NCBI GenBank assembly: GCA_965178125.1
Contig: OZ237764.1
Location: 1 to 64,000 of the forward strand
DNA: 64,000 nucleotides
DNA from: Bilabrum cf. latius
Lineage: Eukaryota; Bigyra: Bicosoecida; Bigyra; Bicosoecida
Direction: 5' to 3'
Shown here: positions 9,840 through 20,682 of the stretch, one piece after another
How the letters are laid out: each line of letters begins with the position of its first letter
Numbering within the stretch: position 1 is the first letter of the stretch
The notes under the pieces: generated by a model
Database searches by the model: none
What the model was told of the DNA's origin: nothing
The model's input: the letters and a program-made list of their open reading frames with translations, nothing else
Made by a program: the position numbers and the translations under genes

Positions 9840-12251
9840 ATGGATCAGTCGATTGCCTCTCTGTCAAAATCAACGCGTGGTGCCGGCTTTGGCTCCCCGA
9901 TTCGTGCTGGAGCCCCACCAGAAGCCAGTTTACGAGCATCCAAGCGGGGCGTGACAGTCGAGGAGCTGTTCACGACGCTGGCAGACCCGGCCGAAGACCC
10001 TAGGGCCCTTCGACAACTCACGCCGCGATCCGCCGAGGCATGCCTGCGGGAGGGCGTGAACCCGAACGATTTGATGCTGCGCGACATTGCCTATTTTGAG
10101 GAGCACGGCCTCGACCCCGCGGCTCAGGGGCTCCGGCACGAGATGTACAGCAAGCTGCGCCACGAGAAGATGAGGGCGGTGCGGGCGGCACGCGAAGAGG
10201 TAGTCCGCGAGCGGCGCGCGGAGAGGCGAAAGCGGCAGCGCGGTGCTGCTGATACGTCTCCGGGGGGCATGAGCCAGCGCAGCGGGTTCGGCGGCAGCGT
10301 TTCGGGCGGCGCCGCCGGTGCCGAGGACTTGATCGCGCAGGAGCAGCAGCGCCTGGAGCGGCTCAAGGCGAAGCAGGTGCAGGAGGTGGAGGTCATGCTG
10401 CAGCAGGAGATGCGCATGGCCGCGATCCGCGCCAGGGGGGAGCGGAAGGCGAAGGAGGACGCGGAGAGGCAGGCCAGGCGGGAGCGGGAGCGGGCTAGGA
10501 CGAAGGCCGCCGCCGCCGAGCAGGCCAAGCTCAAGGACCTCAAGCGGCAGATGCAGCTGGAAAAGGAAGAGAAAATCAAGCAGCGCATGATGCAGGCGGA
10601 GCGCGAGCGGCAGAAGAAGATAGCCCGAGAGGCACTCCGCAAGGAGAAGATCGCGCGCGCCCAGGCGGAGCGCAAGGAGAAGGAGCGCCGCCAGAAGCAG
10701 GCAGAGTTCAGGGCGCACACGGAGGCCATCTAGGCGCAGAAGCAGGCGGAGATACGAGCCAAGCTCACGGTGATGCAGCGCAAGGAGGCAGAGCGGGAGA
10801 GGGCCCGCCAGGACTCGCTCGCCAGGAGGCGCAGGGCCAAGGAGGAGAAGGCCATCGCGCAGCAGCGGAGGCTCCGGTCCCGGCTGCAGGCGGCGGAGGA
10901 GAAGGAGGAGGCCCGGAAGCGGGAGATCTTGATGAAGCAGCGGGAGGTGCGGCGCAGGCAGGAGGAGCGCGCGGCGGAGGAGGAGGCGGAGAGGGAGCGG
11001 CAGGCGAGGGAGCGCGAGCTGGAGGAGAAGAAGAGGCAGATCGTGCTGGAGCAGGCCAAAAAGGAGGAGGAGAAGAAGGCCGCCCTGCTGCGGGCCAAGG
11101 CCGAGGCGGAGGAGGAGATGGTGGCCAAGGCCAGGGCGGACAAGGCCAGGGAGGTGGTGCTGCGAAGGGAGCAGAAGCGGCTGCAGCAGCAGGCCAAGCT
11201 GGACGCGGTGGAGCGGCAGCGGCGCAAGGAGGAGTTCCGGCGGCTCAAGACGCTGCAGGAGATCGAGGCCAGGCAGCGGCGCACCGAGGAGATGGTGCGC
11301 CAGCGGCAGGAACTCTTCGACCTGCGCAAGCGCGTGGCCCGCGAGACGGCCCAGCAGCGGGAGAAGGTCTCGCAGGTCATGGAGGCGGCCCGCAGTGCAA
11401 AGAACTTCTCACAGGCGGCCACGCTGCTCAAGAAGGAGCTGGGCATCGATGTAGCGGCGGGAAAGCTGGCCGAGATGCAGGCCGCGGCCGAGGCACCGGC
11501 TGCGGGCGGCCCCAGCGACCAGCACCACCACTCCTCCCCCGGGTCGAGGCACGACCTGGAGGTCTCACCGCGCTCCGAGGCCGAGGGGGGACGCGGCACC
11601 GGGGCGGGCCGGGCCACCACGCCGTCGCACGCGCTCAGGGCGCTGGACGCCGTGCCCAGCCCGGGGGGAGACGGCGGATCGCACAGCGGCTGGTCCGCGT
11701 CGGGCGGGGTGGGGTTCCGCGGGAGGAAGAGCACGGGCAGGGGCAGGGGCAGGGGCAGGGGCAGGGGCGGCAAGCAGACGGGCCGGCCGGGGCACCGTGG
11801 AGGCGGCGTGGGCGTTCCGACGGTGAGCGTGGACGCGCGCGTGCCGCTGTCCGCCGGCGAGATCTCCTCCCTGGAGCAGCAGGAGAGGGCGGCGCAGAGG
11901 GACGCGGCCAGGTACACGGCGGCTGCCGCGGCGGTGGCGGAGGAGACGCAGAGGATGCACGGGCACAGCGGGGCAGGGGCGGGAGCGGGGGCGGGGGCGG
12001 GGCGCCCTGGGGCCGGGAGGAGCGCGCTGGCTGCTGCGGGTGGGAGCGTGCTCTCGAGCGGTGGGCCGGGGTACGGCGCCATGGTGTCTCCGTACGAAGG
12101 CGGCACGGGCGCAGGAGGGGCGGTGGCGTTGGGTGCCGGGGACGGGCCCCGCGGCCACGCTGGCGGCAGCTTACACGGCGCGGGTGGGGGTCATCATGAT
12201 GGCGGCGGGGTGACCATGCCTGCGTTTGCGACGGTCACCGGAGGCAGGTAA
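9840..12251 (+). CDS. CCDC177-like coiled-coil protein
   Basis: 803 residues from ATG 9840 to TAA 12249-12251, with one in-frame TAG at 10731 read as Gln in a heptad context (THTEAI-TAG-AQKQAEIRAK). An N-terminal motif (LTPRSAEACLREGVNP ... MYSKLRHEKMRAVRAAREE) resembles the conserved head of CCDC177-type proteins found in flagellated eukaryotes. Residues ~100-540 form a long charged coiled coil (Arg/Glu/Lys/Gln). The last 250 residues are Gly/Ala/Arg-rich with GRGRGRG and AGAGAG runs. This is the only gene in the window that seems to end in TAA. Diverged copies of its last 30 codons lie at 13556 and, inverted, at 20508. The family call is tentative. Confidence 0.75.
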
Positions 12252-12309
12252 GGGGTATGGGCGCGGTCGGGGATTGTTTGCCAGACACGGCTTGCCGGAC
12301 ATCGTTCGA

Positions 12310-12545
12310 ATCCAACAATGCCCTCACTGAGGCCCACAATGCCCTCACTAGCCAAGAATGCCTCGCTGAGGCCCACAATGGCCTCACTGAGGCCCACAAT
12401 GCCCTCACTGGCCCAGAGATGCGATGCAATTCTGGGCCGGTGAGGCGATTCTGGGGAAGTGAGGCGATTTTGGGCTAGTGAGGCCATTGTAGGGCATTGT
12501 AGGCCATTGTAGGCCAGTGAGGGCATTCTGGGCCAGTGAGGCAAT
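12310..12545 (+). repeat. Small 19-bp minisatellite array
   Basis: Degenerate units of the family GGCCAGTGAGGCGATTCTG. The left part is in inverted orientation (CCCTCACTGAGGCCCACAAT) and the right part is direct from about 12425. It starts about 60 bases after the stop of the coiled-coil gene. Confidence 0.85.
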
Positions 12546-12559
12546 TAAGAATGAATGTG

Positions 12560-13538
12560 GAATCCAACAAGGCAAAAATGAAGGACGAGCCTTGAATACG
12601 GCGGCCGGGAATCGTGGCTCGCCCGCGCAGGTGACCCCAGCCCACTCCCGCCCCCCTCGGTGCGGGCAGCGGCAGGCACCTAGCCAGGCAGCCCGACAAG
12701 GCAAAAATGAAGGACGAGCCTTGAATACGGCGGCCGGGAATCGTGGCTCGCCCGCGCAGGTGACCCCAGCCCACTCCCGCCCCCCTCGGTGCGGGCAGCG
12801 GCAGGCACCTAGCCAGGCAGCCCGACAAGGCAAAAATGAAGGACGAGCCTTGAAATCTACGGCGGCCAAGAATCGTGGCTCGCCCGCGCAGGTGACCCCA
12901 GCCCACTCCCGCCCCCCTCGGTGCGGGCAGCGGCAGGCACCTGGCCAGGCAGCCCGACAAGGCAAAAATGAAGGACGAGCCTTGAATACGGCGGCCGGGA
13001 ATCGTGGCTCGCCCGCGCAGGTGACCCCAGCCCACTCCCGCCCCCCTCGGTGCGGGCAGCGGCAGGCACCTGGCCAGGCAGCCCGACAAGGCAAAAATGA
13101 AGGACGAGCCTTGAATACGGCGGCCGGGAATCGTGGCTCGCCCGCGCAGGTGACCCCAGCCCACTCCCGCCCCCCTCGGTGCGGGCAGCGGCAGGCACCT
13201 GGCCAGGCAGCCCGACAAGGCAAAAATGAAGGACGAGCCTTGAAATCTACGGCGGCCAGGAATCGTGGCTCGCCCGCGCAGGTGACCCCAGCCCACTCCC
13301 GCCCCCCTCGGTGCGGGCAGCGGCAGGCACCTGGCCAGGCAGCCCGACAAGGCAAAAATGAAGGACGAGCCTTGAATACGGCGGCCGGGAATCGTGGCTC
13401 GCCCGCGCAGGTGACCCCAGCCCACTCCCGCCCCCCTCGGTGCGGGCAGCGGCAGGCACCTGGCCAGGCAGCCCGACAAGGCAAAAATGAAGGACGAGCC
13501 TTGAATACGGCGGCCGGGAATCGTGGCTCGCCCGCGCA
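12560..13538 (+). repeat. 129/132-bp satellite containing a tRNA-Gly fragment
   Basis: Seven full copies and one partial copy; unit starts at 12568, 12697, 12826, 12958, 13087, 13216, 13348 and 13477 give lengths 129-129-132-129-129-132-129. Copies 3 and 6 carry AAATCTACGG instead of AATACGG, so a three-copy higher-order unit has been duplicated. Because every length is a multiple of three, several frames on both strands stay open; these are not genes. Each normal copy contains TACGGCGGCCGGGAATCG, identical to the last 17 bases of the tRNA-Gly at 23593 (reverse complement) plus one flanking base. Confidence 0.95.
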
Positions 13539-13555
13539 TTGAACCCCGGGACGGG

Positions 13556-13637
13556 CGGGGGACGGGCCCCGCGGCCGCGCTGGCGGCAGCTTACACGGCG
13601 CGGGTGGGGGTCACGGTCACCGGAGGCAGCTAATGGG
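13556..13637 (+). pseudogene. Duplicate of the 3' end of the coiled-coil gene
   Basis: Nearly identical to 12142-12251 (GGGGACGGGCCCCGCGGCC ... CGGTCACCGGAGGCAG), with about 30 bases missing in the middle. The homologue of the stop codon is still TAA. It sits between the 129-bp array and further 19-bp units. Confidence 0.85.
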
Positions 13638-13646
13638 TGTGGGTGC

Positions 13647-13870
13647 AGCATGGCCTCACCAGCCCGGAATGGCCTCACTGGCCCAAAATGCCCTCAAGGG
13701 CCTACAATGGCCTCACTGGCCTACAATGGACTTACTGGTCCAGAATCGCCTCTCTGCCAGTGGCCCAGAACCGGCAGTCGTGGCTCACCCGCGCAGGCAT
13801 TCCCAGCCCCCCGGTGTGGGAAACGGCAGGCACCTGGCCAGGCAGCCAACAAGGCTAAATGAAGTTCGAG
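13647..13870 (+). repeat. Decayed 19-bp units and one decayed 129-bp unit
   Basis: 13647-13760 holds inverted 19-bp-family units (GGCCTCACTGGCCCAAAATG). 13770-13870 is one diverged copy of the 129-bp satellite (GTGGCTCACCCGCGCAGG ... CACCTGGCCAGGCAGCC), now lacking the tRNA-like segment. Confidence 0.75.
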
Positions 13871-15315
13871 CCGCATCGCTGGCCCCACAGCTGCCTCACA
13901 ATGGGGGGCCCGCTTACCCTGCCAGCAGTGCCTAGCAGTGTCCTGCACCAGTGAGTGGTTTGCCTAGATCTATTGGCAACGCCACTTTCGCAGTGCCCAT
14001 GCTGTTGCATTCTAAATTTGCGTGCACCCATCCTGAATGAATCGACGACTTATTGACGACTACTAGCATCCTAGCCGGCGGCTTTTCGCGCACCCTGATT
14101 GCAAAGTCGAGCCAGCACTAGCATGCCAGTAGTTGGATGCACAATTTCTTCAAGAGTCCGTGCCAGGTCCGTATCGCATGATCGCCATACATTGGTATTT
14201 GTGTGTTGATTGCAATAAAGTCCTGGCTTTATGCGTGGCGCCAGTCGCTTTATGCATAGCCGAACGCTGAATGTCGGATGCAGCAAAACATTGTCTTGAT
14301 GGTGCGCCTGCGAGCGCCAGTATTCCAGCCAGGCGGCTGGAAAGTATGGTGTGTAAAGATCTACCTAACGCATGTCTATGTAAGTATCCAGAAGTTTCAG
14401 CTCAACCGTCATCGAACCGGCCATCAGCAATGGTTGAAGCACGAGACAAGATAGCTTGCGGTTGACCACGAGTACCGAGCGTCATCAACAGGCTAATATG
14501 GAACGAGGTGCAATGCGTGGAATCAAGAAGCCGTAGCGAGTCCTCCTGAATCCGACGGCCGATGCCTGAGGTAGATCTAGCATCAATCGCTCGCGCGAGA
14601 GGCAGGAAGCCTTGTTAAAAGCTTCCAGCTTCCGTCGGTGGAATCATGTTATCATTGTGATGCACTTCGACGGGCCTACGCCGTCTTTGGGACTAAAGTT
14701 CGAACGTCCCCTTGCGACCATCCGCTGGAGTGAGCATCTGCGCAGCGCTGCTTCGATGCCGCGACAAGCTCACATTTCCAATCCTTCGGCTCAAACAGAA
14801 GCCAAGCGATGGAAAGTAAGGAATATACAGATGTCGCTGTCGGTGCTGCAGCAAGCTATCCAGGGGCGAGAAAGCGTGGCCGAGCAGAGATGAGCAGTTG
14901 CACTTCTGGTGCGAGCATTGCTAAAGTCGATGGAATGGAGGTGAGCGCGATACTACGATGTGCGCATGCAATGATCCATTTTATAACATTTGCGATGCTT
15001 TTGGCTGCACTCGAATTGCGCTCCTACTGTACGATCTGGACCCTGCTGCCGTTGCAGGCCGACGCCGAGCACCGCGACGCGGCGCAGCCATTGCACACGC
15101 CAGCAAGAACAAAGCGAGCGCGAGTCGCCGCATAGACGCGAACACATTTACCCTAGCATGCTGCTTCGCGCGCATCGCCCGGAGTCGTAGCCTAGGGCTA
15201 GCAGCTCTCGGTTGCGAAGCCTCAAGCAGGTGCCAGCGTCGGCGCCGAGCGAGCAGGGAGGCGCGGGGACAGGGGTGGCGAGAGTCCATGGAACCACAGC
15301 GCACCGATCGGTCCC
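13871..15315. other. Spacer without a convincing gene
   Basis: Only short frames are present and none continues through TAG for a long distance or shows a recognisable motif. It is less GC-rich than the flanking genes and presumably holds the 5' region of the gene starting at 15316. Confidence 0.5.
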
Positions 15316-18300
15316 ATGGGTAGCCTCGCATCGAGTTTCGCGAATGACGGCCGTCTCCAGCACGCTGCCGAGATGCCGGCGAGATCCGGAGACGTGGAGG
15401 CCGAGCGCGCCGAGCAGATGGCCCTTCGAGAGGCTTCGGGACTGCTGCCGGAGAGCTACGACATGGAGGCGCTCAAGACCGAAGGGGAGGACGAGGACGA
15501 GGACGAGGACGAAGACGAGGAAGAAGGAGGCACGGGGCCGGCGCTCCGCAGCGACTCCATCCGCGGGGGGGTTTGCTTGCGAGCCATGCGAGGGGCGCAC
15601 AACGTGCGGGATATCATGACTTCCACCCTCACCTCGGTCGGGTCAGCTCCAGGAGCGGAAGGCACTCTTCAGTCCAGGCGTGTCGAAGCCGCTGGGAGCC
15701 TGTACGCCACCTCCGCCGGGCTCGAGGCCGGCACGGGCGCACTCGGTGCGAGTAGGCGCGCGTTTACGTGCCTTCACTCGCACGGACCGGACGTCCTGCG
15801 GGCGGCAGGGGTGGAGGATGAAGCTGCCCTCTCGTACAGGAACGAAAATGTGTACCGGGCTTCCAGAGGCACGCAGCGCGAGGCGCACAAGGACTACTGC
15901 GGGATTCTGTCCACCGGCAGCTTGGTGGACGGGATGTCCGGCCTCATTAGCCACGAGGGCGGTGCGAAGGCGGGGCAAGAGTTTTTCGAGGCCTGCCTCC
16001 CGATCGATGATTGCGTTTCCAAGGCGCATCAGTCCCTCCAACTTACCTCGGCGTCCGTTCGGTCGAGGTTCCCTCGCCGCTTCGGGCCAGGACAGGCCCA
16101 GCTGCAGGCAGTCTTCTTTCTTCCGCATGTGTATAAGGAGGAGGACTTACTAGTCATCCGTCGGTCCCTCGAGGGCCAGCCGCAGCCGCATTCATCCCTT
16201 GCGGTACGAGACGTATTTGCGCAAGGTGTGGGGGGAGCTCGAGTCCTGCACCGCGCGGCGACGGATGAGTCCCTGGTCGAAGCCATCCGCTTCCACCGGC
16301 AAGAAGGCCAGGAGCTGCAGGCTAGCGGGGGTGCAGCTGTATCCCACAGCGCTTCGTCATCGTCATTGTCGTCATCATCAGCTTCATCTGCTCCAGGTCC
16401 TGTTTCATCGTCATAGTCTGCTTCGGGGTCTGCTCTAGGGCCTGCCTCAGTGCCCGACGTGTTGGTCATCGATACGTACATTACGCAGCAGACGGTGTCA
16501 ACAGCTTCACAGGTGCGGGCTTCGAATTCCGGAGGTGCTGCTGCGCAGCACGCCAGCAGCACCTCTGCCTCGTCCGCACTGTCGTCGGCTGGTGCCGGTG
16601 CAGGTGCAGGTGCCGGTGCAGGTGCCGGTGCAGGTGCAGGTGCAGATGCTGGTACTGGTGCTTCGACAGCCTCGGATGGTGCAGCTGTGCGTGGCAGCGT
16701 TCGAGCTGGACCCGCATCGTACGGATCAAGCGATCGGCGGGCACCGATCATGTCCACGGCCGCCGCGGTAGCTGCAGGGATGGCTGCTGCTCGTCAGATG
16801 TACTCAGGTATTGGGGGACCTCGCTGCAACCCGCTTGTCACTGTGGTCTACCCTAGAATAGATGACTCGCCGATGTCCCTATCTTCGAGGGTGGTCCTTG
16901 CCCCGGTCGCGGAGGCTCACAAGGAGCCTGGTGCTAACTTGTCGGAACGCAGGGCGTACCGGCCCGACAACTCCCCTGGTGTTGCTGGTAGCTCGGCATC
17001 AGGGGCTGATCCCTGGATCCGGAATTCAGCTGAAGCCAGCACATACCGCTTCACTGAGCTAGAGGCCTTGCTGCGGGCATCAAGTGACGGCGCAGGGAGC
17101 GACGCTCGGCAAGCAGGCAATGGCTGTGCAGCCGAAGACTCCGACGACAAAGCTACATTCACGCACGACGCAGCCGGTGCGAGAAGTGCAGCGATGCATG
17201 CATCGCTTGGGAGCGCCGCTGCTGACAGCAGCATCGACCATGCGAACGAGATACCGACAGGCCCGCCGAGCACAGCTGAGCTGACCCGTGCCCTGCTCTC
17301 GCAACTCGGCCCTGGAAACCCGGAAGCTGGCCGGGTTCACAGCAATGCCGACGGGGCCACCGAAGCCGCGCTCAACGAGGTCTTCGCAAAGAACAGAAAG
17401 CTGAGACGTGCAGCGAGCAAGCTGGTGTCCAAGACCACGCCGGCAGCCGCTGCCTACTTTCTCCTTGTGATGCTGCAGGGGGGAACTGGTGCACGCAAGT
17501 CTATCCGATGGGTGAGGGCGCAGATGCATGCGCAAGAGTCTGGAGCATTCCTCGCTGATGCAATGCTTCCTTACCCACTGCTAGTTCGCCGACCGCTCTC
17601 TCGCTCCCTTCTGTGTCGCAGCTTGTGTATCGAGGGTTCCTGTCGTACTTCAGGCGGCTGATGTAGTACTACTATGCCTAGCAGGCTGTATCACGCAGCG
17701 TTCACGAGACTCGCCTGTTCCAGCGGATTCACAGAAGCGGCGGGCTGCGCGAATCAACAGTCTGCAAGCTCGAAGCCGTTGCCTACTGCCTGGATCAAGA
17801 CGCCTATACCACAATGACCGGGCTTCCACGAGATCGAAGCAGCAACCGTGGCGCCGTCTGCATGGACTTGGCTGATGACAGCATTGTTGAACTGGGGGGC
17901 GTGTCCGCCATTCTTGAGGCGTGTCTTGCCCGCGTTGCGCTGGAGATGGACCCAACTAGCAGTGGAGCGGATTTGGGCATCCTTTTGGATAGGACTGCGC
18001 AGATGTATGGCTGCATGCGGGCAGCGGAGCAACGAGGTATCTTGCGCAGTCCTCTCAACGTGCTGGCCCACGCCTGCGGTCCTCTGTGGCAGCTCACTCA
18101 AGGCGCCGGGGCGTTGGACGGAACCAGCTGCGGATGCATGGTGTTGCTAGTAGACGTAGCGCTAAGGCTTCTTGGGCGGTACTCTGAGCGAGCCGACCTG
18201 CAGCTCGAACACGATACCGAGATTGTGCGAGATGCCATCGTGGCGGCCGGCATCAGCTTTATGCGAGCTGGACACGCAGTCGGTATCACGCAAAGCAGGT

Positions 18301-20189
18301 TAGTTTTCAACAGTCTCAGTGCGATTTGCGGTCGGTCCGACGTGATCAAGGCCCTATTAGCGGTGGTAAGGACTCCGCTTGGTCCTGCGCTCGCTCAGGA
18401 GGCAGCATTCTTGCGAAAAGCTCCAACCACACTACCGTTTTACCGCCACGTGATGAAGCTGTTGGCGTTCTTGGTGCCGCAGCCTGCGATAGCACGGGCC
18501 CTTGCCGCCCTCAGCGATGGCGAATTCTCAGCAGCAAGCATCCGTAATGCACTAGCTCCTGGCCGCGGCGGAGTTGGTGTTTCGAACAAGCACGTCGGCA
18601 CCATGCTAGAGAAAGTCTTTGGTAGGATTCAGGACCCAGCAGTGCAAGCTATTCTCGAGCGTGTTGTAGGTAGGATTCCGGCCGGTCGGAACGATATGGC
18701 ACGCATTACTGGCGCACGTAGCGATGCTGGTTCGGTCCCGCACGAACCAGCTGTTGCACAGATCAGCTCCTAGAGTTCGCGAGCGGCAGAAAGCGAAGAC
18801 TCGTAGGAGATCGATGGCGACATGATATTGATGCAGGACTGGAGAGAGGCAGCGAGGAAGAGGCGGCAGTTCCTCTCGGTGGTGTGGGGCTTTGATCGCT
18901 TTGCAGACGTGGATGAGGGAGTGTTTCCACCCATGTCACCGCCTCGTTAGCGCACCAAGGCCAACTGGGAGGTCGTGGTCAAGCTGGGGCTCGACAAGGG
19001 CTGGACAGACGCAGCGAGCTGGCCTCGCCTCCGCATGGCAGCTGCACCGTCCAGTGGTGCTGGGGCGAGCGTCCAAGCGACTGCGTCTCGTTGCTCGCAT
19101 ACACACCCCGTTTCAGCGACACCTAACACGGCGGTTGAGGCTCACGGTGCGTGTGGAGCGTCTGCCCAGGTTGATCGTGCTGGCAAACTCAGTGCAGCCG
19201 AGGAAATTGAGCAGCAGCCCGAGGGTAGTATAGGCTCGGCCACAAGCGCCCCGGAGCTTCGGGGTCTTGCTCAAGCCATAGGGGGCGAGGTCAGCTTGGA
19301 CTAGCTGATGCCAGCGGGCCCAAGAGTAGCCTTTGGGGGGGGCGTGTAGCTGTCATCCGCAAGTGAGAGCAAGGAATCAGAGGGTCCGGGTGATGGCGAG
19401 AGCAAGGAATAGGACGGATCTGACGAGGACAAAGACGACAACGGTGCCGATGACGATGACGGGTTGGTGGCACGGCGCGCGCCTACAAAGGCACGTGGCG
19501 CATTCCGAGCGTCAGTTCGTCAGCATGCCGCCCAAGCCCGAGAGGTTACGAGGAAACGGAGACATGGCATGCGATATCTCGGTGCAGGTGGTGCTGTGCC
19601 TAGTACCGAGCGTTTTGCAGTTGCGCCGCCGAGACCGAAGCTGGTAGGCCCAGCGGATGCAGCCTGTGTAGCTTTCGCTGTGCGTAATGAGCTCGTGCGC
19701 ATGGGGATTCTATCCAGAAGCGATGCGTACAGCTCGGAGCTGTCCCGACGGCATGCGCTGCTGAACATTGAGCGAAGCCTGGATCTGAACGGCGTCTTCT
19801 TTGAGACTCCCACGGACAGGGCAGATGCGATCATCGCTTGGATGAGGATCGCACAAGCTGCTGCTAGGGTGCACAATTCACGGGGATGGAAGTGTCGCCT
19901 TCTGGCGGCGCTGCGGCGAGGCGAGTCAGCCGCTGGGTGCAGGTTCCTCGCAATGGACTTCAGAAGGCTTGCCCACTGCACGAACCCCATCAGCAGGGCA
20001 ACCTACGCACACGAGATGCTCTAGCGAGCAAGACAACTCGTCACTACGAGAGAAGGCGCGATTCTGGCGCTGGAGCGGGCCCTCTAGATCGCAAGGGAAG
20101 TCTTCCCAGACCCACCACCACCGGGGTTCTGTCACTTCCTGCCGCGGATCAACTTGCCAAATGAGGCTGAACTTCTCGGAGGGCGGTGA
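15316..20189 (+). CDS. Large two-exon protein of unknown function
   Basis: Exon 1 15316-17511 and exon 2 17622-20189; the 110-nt intron has donor GTGAGG and acceptor CTGTGTCGCAG. The spliced frame gives 1,587 residues and ends at TGA 20187-20189. It contains eleven TAG codons (16414, 17664, 17679, 18771, 18804, 18948, 19302, 19347, 19410, 20022, 20085) and no other stop. Read as Gln they give sensible text, for example FRRLMQYYYAQQAVSRS right after the splice. Visible features: an acidic run near residues 56-70, a Ser-rich stretch, an (Ala-Gly)n run near residue 430, a globular helical part near residues 730-1050, and an acidic linker near 1310-1340. I do not recognise a family. The start codon is the first ATG in frame and not independently supported. 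Confidence 0.7.
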
Positions 20190-20507
20190 TGCTCAGTTTG
20201 CGGTGGGCTTGAAGACATACCTTTTTCCTCCTTCATGTGTTGCTGCCAGTCGCCCCACGAGGGTGGGCATCGGTTGGCACGGTCGAATGGACCGGCCCAG
20301 CCAGTGGGGCCAACCTTTTCCTGCATGGAGCCATGGATACCCTCTTCGATAAGGAAACCTCTCATCTCTGCATGGCAGCGTCTGTCCCCCGAGGACCCAT
20401 GGGGTCGTGTGTGAACCCATGCGAACAAAAGGAAACGCATTGTGAATGCTGCGCACTTGCCTTAGAAATGAATTCGAAGAAAGTCCGGCGAGTTTTCCTA
20501 CCCTAAC
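20190..20507. other. Spacer after the large gene
   Basis: No coding frame of note on either strand. It links the 3' end of the large gene to the inverted coiled-coil-gene fragment and the minisatellite. Confidence 0.5.
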
Positions 20508-20682
20508 CAACCCCCCCACCGCGCCCATACCCCTCACATTCCTCTGTTTACCCATGCAAAGGCGGGCATGGTCACTCCACTGCCGCAACCGCCGCCATCG
20601 ACCAGCCTACGCATGTCATGTAGGGTTCCACCAGCGTGGCCTCGAAGCCCGCCCCCGGCACCCAGCGTCAAAACCATCCTGA
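20508..20682 (-). pseudogene. Inverted, diverged copy of the coiled-coil gene 3' end
   Basis: Reverse complement matches 12130-12290. The peptide end is conserved (LRGHAGGTLH, then GVTMPAFA, versus PRGHAGGSLH and GVTMPAFA in the gene). The stop position carries TGA followed by GGGGTATGGGCGCGG, where the parent has TAA followed by the same bases. It directly abuts the large 19-bp array, as the parent copy does at 12310. Confidence 0.8.

Noticed and set aside
12405-13539. Repeat proteins encoded by the 129-bp satellite
   Set aside because: Frames are open on both strands simply because unit lengths are multiples of three and contain no stop; there is no start context or homology.
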